Made by a program: the position numbers and the translations under genes. The notes under the pieces are model-generated. The model did not search any database and was not told the origin of the DNA. It saw only the letters and a list, made by a program, of their open reading frames with translations. From Leptodactylus fallax (taxonomy: Eukaryota > Chordata > Amphibia > Anura > Leptodactylidae), in the NCBI GenBank assembly GCA_947044405.1, contig CAMRHE010000028.1, positions 8,869,501-8,933,500 of the forward strand: a DNA stretch of 64,000 nucleotides. Reading direction: 5' to 3'. Below are positions 1-23,137 of this stretch, in pieces. Each line of letters begins with the position of its first letter. The first letter of the stretch is position 1.

Positions 1-271
1 TTTTTTTATGCATTGTTTTTTTAGCTTTTTTATGATGCGTGGGATACTTGGGGGAAGTTCACACAGTGAAATTTTTGCAGGCAGAGGAATTCAGCCTCCA
101 GTTCATTTCAATGGGAGACAAGATGCTCCAATTTTCGCTAGCCAAAAAAAAAAAAATCTAACTAGCGGAAAAAAAAGCCCCCTGCTCAATTGTCAGATCG
201 GGACGATCTGAAGATATAGCCCAGGACTCTTATTTGAAATGAATGGGACTAACAAAACCTTCTTACTTAAA

Positions 272-370
272 ATTTAGCTTACTTATATAGCGCCATCATA
301 TTCCACAGCACTTTACAGATGTTGCCAATCACACTTCCATATAGGGCTCACAATCTATATTCCCTATCGG
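272..370 (-). mobile_element. SINE tail fragment
   Basis: Matches the tail of the SINE at 8563, for example gcgccatcatattccacagc and catatagggctcacaatct. The tRNA-like head is missing, as expected for 5' truncation. Confidence 0.75.
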
Positions 371-1239
371 TATACCTTTACACTGGAGTCCCACACGTGG
401 ACACGCTGCAGAATACCGAACAAGCCAAGTGCACAGGATAGCAATGTAATAAATAGAGAACACACCACAATCCATTATAAAATAGAATAAGTTAAATGTT
501 GCCACAAGTGTTACCCAAAGTGAACAGATCCCTGAGATTGGTGGTGGGTAAATCCCTATAAACATGGTCAATGCACAACCTGCAGCACCTATGGCTGTCT
601 CTGGTACAGTACAGCAAATATACAGACTAGAAAGCCGTACAATAAGTATACATGGATGTACAGACCAAACCACAGAGGGATTAACAAATTGATGTTTCAC
701 CTGTAGCTTCTTCCGGGGGCCATACCGAAGGAGGGAGATGGCCAGTGTTTAAAGGATCGGCTACTAGTCACTTACAGTATGTACATACATGAAGAATGGC
801 GTCTTTCCTGTTATCTCACTGCCTAGTTCCTTGTCCTTAGGATACGTAATGTGGGAAGACGGAAGGGACAAGTCTTAAGCAGAATGGAATGTGCTGGAAT
901 GACAGAAGTATAAACATAAACTAAACCTTTCTACTCATCAGGGCTTTCGGGTCAGTCTGTTTTGGAAGACGTTTCATTCAGTACAAATGTACCAATTAAG
1001 GCTAGAACTACGAGGCCATTTTGGCCATGACTCCTGCCGTGCGACCAAAGATCACCATGTCACCCTGCAACTTTTTAACTACTCTTAGAAAATTGAGCTG
1101 AATTGCAGCCCCCAAGGGTGCCATGACCATGCCAAAAATTTAAACAATGTCCAAAAGAGTTGCAGGGCAACACTGCAATTGTTTGGTCGCGTGACAGGAG
1201 TCACAGCCAATGTCATTGTGTAGCCTTGTCCTTAAAGGG

Positions 1240-1430
1240 TTGTTCAATTCTTCTGTTTGCAGGTCTGGCTGATGTCAGCAGTGACGTCACGTTTGAGGTC
1301 AGGTCTCTGCACCGGCCAATCAGAGGCCTCAGTAATGACCTCTTTATGGACATCACATGACTGCTGAGGTCCATGATTGGCTGCAGAGGAGACCTGCCCT
1401 TCAAGAGAAGGTCAGCCATGACCTGTAAAC
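1240..1430. repeat. Imperfect fold-back repeat with a CRE-like site
   Basis: The segment with ggtctctgcaccggccaatc is complementary in part to the one with tgattggctgcagaggagac. It includes tgacgtca at 1281-1288. A T tract follows at 1454-1478. Likely an old MITE in a PSMD14 intron. Confidence 0.45.
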
Positions 1431-1642
1431 GGAAAGCGCTGAGAGAGGGCAGCTTTTTTTTTTTTTTTTTTTTTTTTCTTTTATTGCCATTGTTTGCAGC
1501 ACTTAGTGGGGGAAAAAATGTTGGACAAACCTTTTAAATTCAGCTTCCAAATATAAATTTTACATTATGCAATACTAATATATAAAAATTATCAAATTAA
1601 GACCTTGTTGCAGATTTACTTTCCTATGACTTTAACCATATA

Positions 1643-2577
<935 letters not shown>

Positions 2578-2579
2578 TA

Positions 2580-5500
2580 AATAAATGTGTCGTTCTAATG
2601 ATACGTTATGGCTAATGTATAGTAATGATTGAATTGTACATCAGCTACACTGCCCCGGATCATTTGGATTGTACATGTAGCAGCCATCAGCTTTATAAAG
2701 TATTACACCTATCAAAATATATATAAAAAAAAAGTATGAAGACGTATTGGCACTTTTGACTACAGAATCGTGTCTTACCTGCTGTGGGGCGCATATACTA
2801 ACCATTTGCACTAGAAATTACAGCCCTGCTTTTCAGTTCGGCTATGGCCGATTTGCTGGGCTTTAGACCTATTTGTGAATTGTCACATTGCAAAAAAAAA
2901 AAATAAAAAATTGAAGACGTATTTGAAGGTGCAGCAAATTTATTAACATGATACATTTTGATAAATAACGGCATTGTTATTTTTTATTCATTATTGACCT
3001 TTTTTATAATATAGGAATACATAGCAATAAATATAGGATAAAAAAAAATCCTGTTTCATGGGTTCCTTTATGACACACCTTTATTCTTATCCTTATGATG
3101 ATAACCTACAAAAACAAGATTTGTGCATGCTAGGGCTCCATGAGCGCCCCCTCCAAATGCCCACAGGGACATTTTCCTAGTAGTGTAATTAACACCTATT
3201 TTGCCCACAACTCATTAAATCCTCTGGACATGAGCGAGTCGATTTATTTAGCTGTTTTACTGTAAAGAAGGATGAAGCTTCTCACTGTGCACAGAAAGCA
3301 ATTATAACCCCAGAGACATTTGCATGTGCAGCATTGCTCCTGAGCCGTAGATGTGCATGTACTTCTATACATTCATATACATGTGAAGTATAAATAATCC
3401 TCGCACCATTTTTGTTTCTAATTTTACATTGCAGGTTGTTTGCTGGACTAGTTCTTTGAAGGCTGTTGCTATAGCGATCCTAGTGATGCCATATTTACTT
3501 GAACTTCCAAAAAAAACGCTGTTTGTGCAAACAATCTGCTTGTAGCTATGCTAATGATCAATGTATACATATGGAAATATTGATGCATCTATGTGAATAC
3601 CTGAGTAGGTAGGACTGAGTGTTTGTGTTGGTGGGTTGGTTGGTTGTTGCTTGTACATTGTCTTCCCGGGGCACAATTATCACTCGTGACCTATTCTGTA
3701 TATTTGGAAATTTTATTGGCAACAAAAAAGGGATAAAAAGCTGATCTAAGGAGTCTGTAGGTTAAACCACCGGCTCGGACTAATTGATTTATCCACCACC
3801 CAAACCCAACTCTGACTCCTTCATAAATGACCATGATCAGTTGCAGGAAAGATTCTCTAATTCATAAAAAAATCTACCGATTGACTACATGTAAAAGTAA
3901 ATATGTAACAAACTAAATATCTAATTATACAATATTAATAATTGATTAATATATTTTTTTTACAAAATTATTTCGACATTGAAGTCAATTTTTTTTCCCC
4001 TACTTCACCCAAACTTTAACTTATTAGATTGTTTGCCAAACCCGACAATTTCAGTAGGGTAAACCGACCATCTAATGTGTATAGGGGCCTCCTAACTCTT
4101 CCATAACAAGAAGTAAGGGCAGATTACATTTGGTCTGTTGGATTTCAACATGTCCAATCCTTTTATTCTCAGGTAAACTGCTGCCAGAGATGACTGCCAT
4201 CTACTTCCTTACCCTCTCCCCATTCAAAATACATGAACGCTTGGATGAGGGTGCACGTGTATGGGGGTGTTGGGTTTGATCGCGGTCAGCCCACCGCTTG
4301 TTAAAGCTATCATGTATATAACCAGTCTTAGGTTATACTCACGCAACCAAGTACCGTCCAGGAAAAACAGTCCATGTACGGGTCGTATTTCCTGGACTGC
4401 ACTCTGCTGTGTGAATCAGTCTCTGCATCATAATGGGATATGGTGGTGTGAGCTGCTGAATGGCCGGATCCTTACAATACTGAACGGAGACCGTGTAGTG
4501 TCTGATCAGTACAATAGGGATTTGGCCATTCACTGTGTCATATTTCACTATAATGCAGCGAGTTCCATTCACACAGCCAAGTTCACTCCGGGAAATGTAT
4601 CAGGTGTCAATAGTAAAGCAAGAAGCCTTGGGCTGGATTCACATGGACCTAATGGTTCCATATACTGACCTTAAAACAGAAAATCTTATAACCTGAACTT
4701 ACAGCATCATAGACCCACAGCCAGGATGGGATTTGAGGCTGTAATATAGTCCACATATAATACAGTCCTATTATGACCGGGTGAATCCTGCCTTAGAAGC
4801 AGATATATTTTCCCACCAATCTATTCCTGCCAAAATTGGTGAGAAATGAGACAAAATTACTTTGTCAATCATTTTATGGATAGTGGCCTGACCTAACCAT
4901 GTCCAGAAGCCTCAAGGAGAGGACAGAGAAAGTAAATCTGGTCTATAGGTGGGAGCACTTATTACACAGGACTGAAAGAACATCTCCCGATTCTTATGAG
5001 GATTACGGCAAGGATGGCTCCATATCACAGAGACCTCTCAAATAGAGACTTCGGCCTATTCCATAGGACTAAGGAGACTTGGAGAGCAAGAGATTGTAAA
5101 GAGAACGCAGGAGAGGGACAGACCACAAAAAGAGGACTCAATGGCTCTGAGACAGCTGTGTAGGAAGAGATAGAAACCTCTTGTAAGAATCTTCAACAAC
5201 TGGCCAAGAAGAGGAGGAAAACTCTGGAAGTAATGGGGCCTATCTATAGGAAAGTTTAGAAATGTTACTCCTGAATTCATACAAAAGTAAATATGTAACA
5301 AGCTTGTGCATCTAATAACTCTTCCTTCTGACTCCACCCAAAACTGATCCCAACTTGGATGCCACAACCCTGCCTATAAATGCCCTATTTTGGACTTCCC
5401 AAAAGAACATTGGGGGAGGTTTTACTAATCATCATAGAATCTAATCATTCTAGCATAAAGTGCCTCTTTTCCAATATGCTTCCCACTTTTGAGAAAAGTG

Positions 5501-5700
5501 AGTGGGTACCTTGGCCCGACCGATTTTATTATAACTCACGTAAGAAAACTGGTGTGTGTTATACCTGAAATCCAGGGTTTTGGAGTTGTTAGGCCAGACC
5601 ACCAACTCTTCTATTTTTCCATAGCCTGATTTCAACTCCTTCAGAAATACTTTAAAGAGTAGATTTTACCACGTCCACCAATTTCAGTTCTTAGCAACTG
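2580..5700. other. PSMD14 intron, mostly unique, with scattered L-type repeat scraps
   Basis: No exon found. 3190-3650 looks unique and contains an octamer-like atttgcat. Three related segments (3865-4020, 5280-5345, 6180-6330) share agtaaatatgtaac or close variants and gactc-rich ends. 4340-4660 is weakly palindromic. Confidence 0.4.
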
Positions 5701-5702
5701 TT

Positions 5703-6153
5703 AAAGAGGACCTTTTACCACCTCCAACTAGTCCAGCTCTTTAAATCAGTTAATAGCCCCCTTCTCCACTGATTCTGACACAGTTGGAGTTTTTTCTCTA
5801 GCCCCCACCATTCCTGAGCAATGAGTGCTGTTAGTTTTGGTGCCTGATATGCTATTTAGATTCAGTACTGTCAGGAGGGCGGGGTCAGGCAAGAGCAGTA
5901 AAGGGGGCGGGATTCAGAGCTCTGATACTGGTTGCCTCTGATTGGGGTTCTGAATTACACCTCCTGACTGACACCGCCCACCTGACATTACGGAGCTTAA
6001 ATACACATCAGGCCCCAAAAACTAACTAGATTGTTACTCAGGAATGGTGGGGGCTAGAGAGAAAATTCCAACTGCGATGGAATCAGTGGAGAGGCGACTA
6101 TTAACAGATGCTAAGAACTTAGAATTGGTGGAGGTGGTGAAAGGTCCTCTTTT
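5703..6153. mobile_element. Fold-back MITE A (451 bp)
   Basis: Ends aaagaggaccttttaccacc and the complement of ggtggtgaaaggtcctcttt are inverted repeats. The interior is palindromic too (for example gagtgctgttagttttggtg against its near complement). No coding capacity. The superfamily is not clear. Confidence 0.75.
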
Positions 6154-6961
6154 GGAATTCCTCTAATTCGTTAATAAACCTGTGATTGATTCTTATGACA
6201 GTAAATATGAAAAAAGCTATACATCTAATTATATAATATTAATAATTCTATAATTTAATTACAAATATTCATTTTATTTTGCAGTCCGTCTGTGACTCTT
6301 TTCTGACTCTGCTTCCACAGCCCTGCTGAAATCTTTGCCACTCCCTGACTAGCGTTGATCTTAGTTCAGGCATGTGGGGCTGTCCACAGTGCGCCAGAAT
6401 TAAGAGGCCGGAGCGTCCTAATAATTCTGACATATCTGCCACCAGCGCTCACAATATTAAGACTGGCGCACGATGCTTCGGTCCTAATAAATTCCACCCG
6501 TTGTTTAGAATACAGACCGTACATAGCGCTTTGTCTAGGCAACGAATTGTGAACCTACAGTAGAGTTAATGTTTTATTATCAAGAATTAGTAATGTGCTC
6601 ATTACTGCAGATGACTTTAATGTCCAGATGTTTATAAAAAGTTCTGCCTGTTATTTCTTCCCAGCGCTATTTCTGTACTAGAGTGAAGCTCTGTGTCAGA
6701 GATGGTGACATATGGGACTAATATCATGAGCACTGTCTAAATTTAATTTGTGCACCAGAGCTCGGATGCCACGCAGTCTGTTAAGTTTTCTCCATGTTTT
6801 TGTAGTTTGATCTTAAAGCTCGGTGATGGCAGTACCACGCATTGTACGGAAAAGGAGCAAGTGCTTATTCATAGTCTAGGGGAATAATATGGCGCAATGA
6901 TAGAATCTGTGTCATTACTGCAGACTAGGGGTCTGCAACTTCTGACTCTACAGCTGTTAGG

Positions 6962-7514
6962 ATCACCAGAACCAGCATATCACCCCAGCCCTGCAGATAG
7001 ATAGGTTAGTGTCACCAGAACCAGCATATCACCCCAGCCCTGCAGATAGATAGGTTAGTGTCACAAGAACCAGCATATCACCCCAGCCCTGCGGATAGAT
7101 AGGTTAGTGTCACCAGAACCAGCATATCACCCCAGCCCTGCGGATAGATAGGTTAGTGTCACCAGAACCAGCATATCACCCCAGCCCCGCAGATAGATAG
7201 GTTAGTGTCACCAGAACCAGCATATCACCCCAGTCCTGCAGATAGATAGGTTACCAGAACCAGCATATCACCCCAGCCCTGCAGATAGATAGGTTAGTGT
7301 CACCAGAGCCAGCATATCACCCCAGCACTGCAGATAGATAGGTTAGTGTCACCAGAACCAGCATATCACTCCAGCCCTGCAGATAGATAGGTTAGTGTCA
7401 CCAGAACCAGCATATCACCCCAGCCCTGCAGATAGATAGGTTAGTGTCACCAGAACCAGCATATCACCGCAGTCCTGCAGATAGATAGGTTAGTGTCACC
7501 AGAACCAGCATATC
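6962..7514. repeat. 49-bp minisatellite, about 11 copies
   Basis: Units of gtcaccagaaccagcatatc then accccagccctgcagatagataggttagt, spaced 49 bp. One unit near 7248 lacks six bases. Copies are highly similar. An inverted copy follows directly. Confidence 0.9.
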
Positions 7515-7565
7515 TATCTATCTGCAGGGCTGGGGTGATATGCTGGTTCTGGTGCCACTAACGTA
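7515..7565. repeat. Inverted terminal copy of the 49-bp unit
   Basis: tatctatctgcagggctggg then gtgatatgctggttctgg is the reverse complement of the preceding unit, so the array ends in a hairpin (7499-7514 pairs with 7537-7552). Confidence 0.85.
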
Positions 7566-7575
7566 TCTGTAGGGT

Positions 7576-7891
7576 TGGGTGATAAATGTCTGATCCTCCT
7601 TCAATCACTAGAACTGATTCCTTCCCACTTTATGACTGCAGGAGGGACAGTCCTGCTCCTTTTGGTACCTATGGGAATGACCTAGGTTGCTCAGTAGAGA
7701 CAGGGCTCAGCTTTTCCATCAGCCCCATAGCCTTTGAATGAAGTGTCAGTGCTCCTATATGACCACAACCACTCAGACTTCTCATCACTGTGGTCGTGCA
7801 GGGGAGCAGGAGTCTCGAGCCCTTATTCTAGTGATCAGTGGAGCCCCCAATGATCAGACATTTATCAGCAAACCAGTGGAGAGGAGATAAA
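7576..7891. repeat. Imperfect fold-back repeat
   Basis: Left gggtgataaatgtctgatcc is complementary to the region with aatgatcagacatttatcag near 7850-7870. Probably a decayed MITE; no coding capacity. Confidence 0.45.
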
Positions 7892-8562
7892 TGTTCCTTA
7901 TCTCACAGTCTCTTTAACAATCATTCTGTCTTTGTGGTAATGAAAATCCATTGTGTTTGCTTGGGCTACCTGGTGAGCTTGTGCTTATAATCAGCAGCTG
8001 AACTGAACTGGCAGAGCTGCGGTGCAAACCTGGCCATATAGAATCCCCCTTCCCCCACATATCTCCTGAAATGTTCCTGCCTGACCTGGTACAGGGGGGT
8101 ACATTGCTGCCAGATACCTCCATGGATTGTCCCCATACCCAGTATATTAGCAAAGCATAATACTGGAACCCTGACAGAATGGAGAAAATGCAAATGTGAA
8201 TAGAAACCAAGTGGGTTGTGATATATGATCACTTCTTGTATCCATATGTAGTTATTACCCCCTGCTGGGGATACCCATGGTGTATATTGTGTTTTTTATA
8301 CTTGTGAAGTCATTTAAGAGAAGGCTATGAATTGTTACCCTGCTGAAATGATGTTTTTTCCAAGCACGATAAAAAAACAGGAACAAATCCAAAAGTTGTA
8401 CATAAGGTTTTCAAATCTGTGGGAAACCAAGTATACAAAGATGACAAGGAATCGGAGTCTAGAAGCCAAGGAAGCACAGAATGCCTTGGCGCTTGCAGGA
8501 TCTTCATACTATGCTCGGATTTCATTGTGATAATTTACCACCGCACAATGAAGGCGATACAT

Positions 8563-8826
8563 TATTTATTTATTATGCTTACTTGTGTATAGCACCATCA
8601 TATTCCACAGCGCTTTACAGACATTGACAGTCACTGTCCCATATAGGGCTCACAATCTACATTCCCTATCAGTATGTCTTTGGAGTGTGGGAGGAAACCG
8701 GAGTACCCGAAGGAAACCCACGCAAACACGGGGAGAACATACAAACTCATAGCAGATGTTGCCCTTGGCAGGATTCGAACCCAGGACTCCAGCAGCAGTG
8801 CTAACTATTGAGCCACCGTGCTGCCC
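8563..8826 (-). mobile_element. tRNA-derived SINE (V-SINE-like), nearly full length
   Basis: Read on the minus strand it starts gggcagcacggtggctcaat (tRNA-like head with A-box), has a B-box GGGTTCGAATCC (complement of 8771-8782), a conserved central region around tgtgggaggaaaccggagta, and ends in the tatgatggtgctatacacaa-type tail shared with LINEs. Such elements are copied in trans by a LINE reverse transcriptase and transcribed by RNA polymerase III. Confidence 0.85.
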
Positions 8827-8844
8827 ATGCATGTCACACCATAT

Positions 8845-9085
8845 CAGGGTGGGTTCACACTTGCGGTGGCACTCCGTCCTCCGCGAATCCGACCTAAATG
8901 TCAGAAAACTGGATAGGCGCTGGATAGGGGAAGGTTTGCAACGCATTGTTTAAAACCCCATTCACTTGAATGGGGTTTTAAAGCAATGCGCAGGTGTGCG
9001 CTTACACCCTCTGCGCTGCAAAGCTGTTTTTTCTTTGCTGGAAACAAAGTCCTGCATGTCCGCCGCAAGTGTGAACCCACCCTCA
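8845..9085. mobile_element. MITE B (about 240 bp)
   Basis: Inverted ends: agggtgggttcacacttgcg on the left and its complement cgcaagtgtgaacccaccct on the right. A central palindrome lies at 8954-8980 (aaaccccattcacttgaatg then gggtttt). Non-coding. Confidence 0.75.
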
Positions 9086-10275
9086 CAAAAAGGAAATGTC
9101 CGGATTGTAGTCCTGTAAATCCAGTCACTCACAGAAACAGATCAGCCTTGCATTTAGTCCACAGGATAGGTTATCAGTATCTGATCTGTGGGGGTCGGAC
9201 ATCTGGACCCCATACAGATTTGCTGATCCAGCTGCTGTGGATGGGGAGTAGTTTTAGACCCCATGCACACAACCGAGTGTGTATACAAAGTGGGCCGGGT
9301 TTGCAGTGGGTATGCATTCAGACACTTATCTCGGTGCATTCTGTGATGGACTCACTTTTATGGAGGCATCAGATCCGTTCTGATCCAATGACTCTGATCA
9401 TGATCAAAACAAAACAGACCATCGGACGCCGCCTCAGAGGAGCATTGGATGGCACACTCAGACATAGAGTCGTAGCCCCATCCACTGTATAGCGGTTGCT
9501 CCGCTCCTAGTACTTGGATATGTGCAGAGCTGCTTCTGCTACCCGTCTACTGCAGCGGTTTCTGGCACCCTGAGGGTCCTGGGGTCTGACCCCACCACAA
9601 ATCAGACAGTGATGATCTAAGCTGTGGATAGGTTATCAATAGGAGACCCCTTTAAGTCAAGGTTAATTTACTTTGTGACCTTCCTGCCACTTCTGTAGGA
9701 CTTCTGAACTGTACTTCTTCTAACCTTGCACTTCCTTCCCAAGCCTAGACCGTCCGTCCTGTACACAAGGTCTGCATTGGTATTTAGGGAAAACAGCCGA
9801 AAGAAACAGATTGTCAGCAGATAGACATCGATGGCCTGAACTTCTGAAAGCCATCTGATTTGGAGAATTGTTCCTCGCTGGCTATAATTTTGTTGTCATT
9901 TCACATCTCCTCCTCCTGTAATTGATGTGACAGGACTGGGCCTAGGCAGGGTCCCTGAGCTTGTGCTCACTTTCCTGTTTAGCCTCTCCCTGACATTGCA
10001 GATAAGATGGTACGTAGATAAACCACAATCCATAAATCACCTTAAACACGAGCCGTCTATACTCACTTGTTATTCTATAAGAATAAAATATACAATAATT
10101 GGTGTTATTTTTCCTTCCTGGAGGAGAGACATGTCCTGATGGTTCACACCGCGGGGGGCGCTTTTATTAATATTATAATTAAATGAGTATCGGGAACAGC
10201 GCCAAGACTTATATGAGCGGATCGCTCAATGACCCATGTTGTTCAGTTCTTGTGTCCAACAAGGAATTGCTGTGA

Positions 10276-19814
<9,539 letters not shown>

Positions 19815-20370
19815 CAGATCGGTGGGCGAGCGCGTCTTACATGGGTCATGTATGAAATCTGCGGTCCTCCTTCCAGACTGTCCTGTCTCTTATTATACTT
19901 TGTATCAGCTGCAATAAGGTTCATTTCATAGTTGTTTTTTTTTTCTTATTTTTTTTGTGCAGTTTAGTCTTTTATTATGAAATGAACCTATTCTGGTGAA
20001 ATCCTATGTACATAATGGGGTCGTATGGACACAAATCACCGTGCGTCAGGGCCTCGGGCAGCGACGAGGTTTACGCCTGTTCTTTATCAGTTATAAACTC
20101 TGTTTCGATTGAGTCAAAGACATTCAAGAAGATGATGTGCTGAAAGAGATGGGGACATCTGGCATGGCTGGAGACCTGGGAGCAGCCCAGTAACACCTCC
20201 CGCTATCTGTTCTGTAATTACTTCTGTTCCGAGATGTCGGGGACTTTACACAATACAAAGTTCTCTAAACATTTATCAAGGCAAATTTTATTAAGTCTGC
20301 GTTTAATATTTGGGAAATCCATGCTGCAAGTGTTGCTACATAATAATAAAAGAAAAATACATTTACACCT
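19815..20370 (+). other. PSMD14: PSMD14 3' untranslated region with poly(A) signal
   Basis: Non-coding sequence follows the stop. The first canonical AATAAA is at 20345-20350, followed by a T/GT-rich stretch suited to cleavage and polyadenylation near 20365-20400. The end point is inferred; no transcript evidence is available. Confidence 0.6.
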
Positions 20371-21250
20371 TTCCAGTCCTTTGTGCCTTTTTGTATTTTT
20401 GCGTTTTCTGGTTTTGTATAAATGAAGCTTTATTATCCTTGTAGGTAAAGTATTATAGATCAGCCTAGATCACCTTCCTAGAGATAAACCGCACAGTAAC
20501 AAACAGCCTGATGCTGGGGAGGGCGAACGTTGATTGATGATCTGATCCATGGATTGGCACTTGTTTGTATCCACCTTTTACACTGACCACAGTACTGACA
20601 GTTCCTCATGATTTGTATTGACTTCTATATATGTTACAATATAGTAGGTAGCGCAGGATGATGTATATGGCCTTTTATTATGTATGAGGGATACAATCCC
20701 TCTTGCTTGCAATTTGGTAGCACAGGACAGTTCTCAGGAACCGGTGGCCCTATAAACACTTGTCTCTGATAGGCTGTTAACAGTAGAGATTTGTGATGCT
20801 GAAGTTTCTCTAGACTGGATACAATTGTAACAAATCTTCAACATTAAGAAGGCTTAGGGTATGTTCACACCTTATGGCCCATTTAGACAGGTAAATAATA
20901 AGATATCTGTTATATAGCAAGTGGAACACTCCTTTTTATCATTTAAAGTATACCTCAAATTCTAAAACCACTTCCCATAAATGAATAGTATAGGTGAATC
21001 TAAGAAAGGCATTCATCTTATTAAAAAAAAAAAAAAAACTTCCTTCTCCACTTATTAGCCTGTATTCTTCCTTCTTACCATAGACACACAGAAGTCTATG
21101 GAGAGGGGGCAGAGGAGGAGGCTGCCGGCTAGAATGATTTATTGCTCCTTTCTGTACACTGGTAGAGTCAAAAAGTATAGCAGAGCCTAGCAGCTGCAGA
21201 GTGTGTGTATCAGCAGCCTGCTCCTCCTCTCCCTCCCTTCTCCATATATT
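20371..21250. other. Intergenic, nothing recognised
   Basis: Between PSMD14 and the hairpin. An A tract is at 21023-21038. No gene-like frame. Confidence 0.5.
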
Positions 21251-21252
21251 TC

Positions 21253-21573
21253 TGTAGAAATGGCAGGAGTGACTCCAAAAAAGAGAGGTAGGGGACCACG
21301 CTTCACCAAGGTTGCTTTAATAAACTCTAAAACACAACGCGTTTCGAGGATCAATGGTCCTCTTTATCAAGTGTACAAGAGACAGCCTGGAGGGGTCAGC
21401 TGTAAAAAGCAGAAGTGTCTTTTTACAGCTGACCCCTCCAGGCTGTCTCTTATACACTTGATAAAGAGGACCATTGATCCTCGAAACGCGTTGTGTTAGA
21501 GTTTATTAAAGCAACCTTGGTGAAGCGCGGTCCCCTACCTCTCTTTTTCGGAGTCACTCCTACCATTTCTACA
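21253..21573. repeat. Long near-perfect inverted repeat (arms ~155 bp, loop 9 bp)
   Basis: 21253-21409 is the reverse complement of 21419-21573 with few mismatches. The arms include the distinctive cacaacgcgtttcgaggatc segment. If transcribed it would fold into a stem of about 150 bp. A related acgcgtttcg segment is at 47760. Probably the end region of an unnamed interspersed repeat; lies 1.2 kb past PSMD14. Confidence 0.88.
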
Positions 21574-23137
21574 TTTGTAATACCGTTTGGATCCAGGAGA
21601 TCCTGACGCCTAGAGGTCCCGCTGCTCCCTCATCTTGTGACATAGTTTGGACCATTCCACTAGAATATATGACATTACACCATACCTAACCATTCAAGGT
21701 GAGAGCTTATCTACACTGTGGCCAATCCACTACTAGTGGGCTAATCAACTGAGGGGGGATTGGCATACACCATACCCATTCAGGTGTATGCCCATGCATT
21801 GTGGACCCACTCTACCACTTTACCCACCTCCTCTCAACCTTTTAATAGTGGACACGTCCTAGTCACTTTATTCTTCCCACGTTTTCTGAACACAATTTAC
21901 ATTGTGTCATTCAACTTTTTGTAAAAACAATATTACCCTATGTGCCGCTCGGCGTTGTTGTTTTTGTTTTTCTATTTAAGCTCCATATATTTCTGTGATT
22001 GAAGTAACTCCTTGACGCCTGATACATGGAGATGGAATAAGATTTGTAATATATCGTATTAAACAAAAATGATTCTATTTATCTGTACTATTCATTTATG
22101 CATAGCAGGGTTAGTAGTCCACAGTGGTTGCAAGAAGGAATAAAACTGCAGCATTGCCATGACAGGTAAGTGTCTTCACTGCTTCTCCATGTGGAAAACC
22201 GTTTCAAGTGTCTGCAAAATTTCCCAAAAAAAAAAAATCCAAAATTTACTTTTTTTTTATTTTTGCAACCGCCGCAAGGTTCCTTATGTTTTCTCCTATA
22301 GGAAAACAACGTTGTACACCGGATCCTGTAAATTTTCACCACAAATTGTGGACAACTCTCACAATACAGTACCATGTGAATATGATCAGAGAAATCATGG
22401 ACACCATTGAGGAGTCTGAAGACAATGGAACATTTTGGTGTATCCACATGGCTTTTGGCCAAAGTGTCACTTGATGATTCTGGGTTTGCCCAGATGATGC
22501 CACATGTCATTGAGGCAGATTTTGTTTTTCTGGTTATTACTGGTTGTTCGGTAAAACATTAGGGATATGGTAAATATAACCCTATACATAGGTTTTCCCT
22601 GCTTTTTTTCCCATTTCATTTCATTGTGTTTTTTTTTTCCTCTTTGTTCTTGGTCTGATGCTGGAAACGCACTATAGCCCAGATTTACTAATAGTTAGTG
22701 TAAACAGTCTGAAAATACTCCAGATTTATCACAGTGACTGATGCTGTCGGATTTTTACACTGTCTACCCTGTTTAGATCACCTTTATTTGGCTTACTGAG
22801 AGCCACAATTTTTCAACATGATATTGGTGCATTTAAATAAAACCCCATATGTAACATGTTGAAAAATTTTAGCCCAAACTAGATCCGTCACGTTTCACTA
22901 GAAATGCACCGTGTTTATACTAGTGTCTAGTCCACAATAGTAAACCTGACCCTGTGTGAACAAAAAAAAAAAACCTCAAGCCCAAAGTACTGCCTCACCA
23001 CCCCTATAAGTATGGCTCAGGTTGTCAGAAGCTGAAAACAACTTGATAGTAAATAACAATAATCATATTAATCCATTTCAAGGAGATTTCCTAAAAGGAA
23101 TTTTATCCTTTAAAGGGAACCTGACATGTTGAGCACA
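21574..23137. other. Intergenic, no gene
   Basis: 21580-21990 probably continues the interspersed repeat that owns the hairpin. 22160-22480 contains a frame of 80-140 codons on each strand without family resemblance. Nothing else recognised. Confidence 0.4.

Noticed and set aside
4261..4668. 135-codon frame in a PSMD14 intron
   Set aside because: Opposite strand is open too, sequence is weakly palindromic, and there is no family resemblance; looks like repeat-derived chance coding.
8771..8782. tRNA-like B-box that might mark a tRNA gene on the minus strand
   Set aside because: The tRNA-like head cannot form a full cloverleaf and continues into SINE body and tail.
8986..9492. 168-codon frame
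   Set aside because: Starts inside MITE B and runs through repeat-like DNA; no domain recognised.
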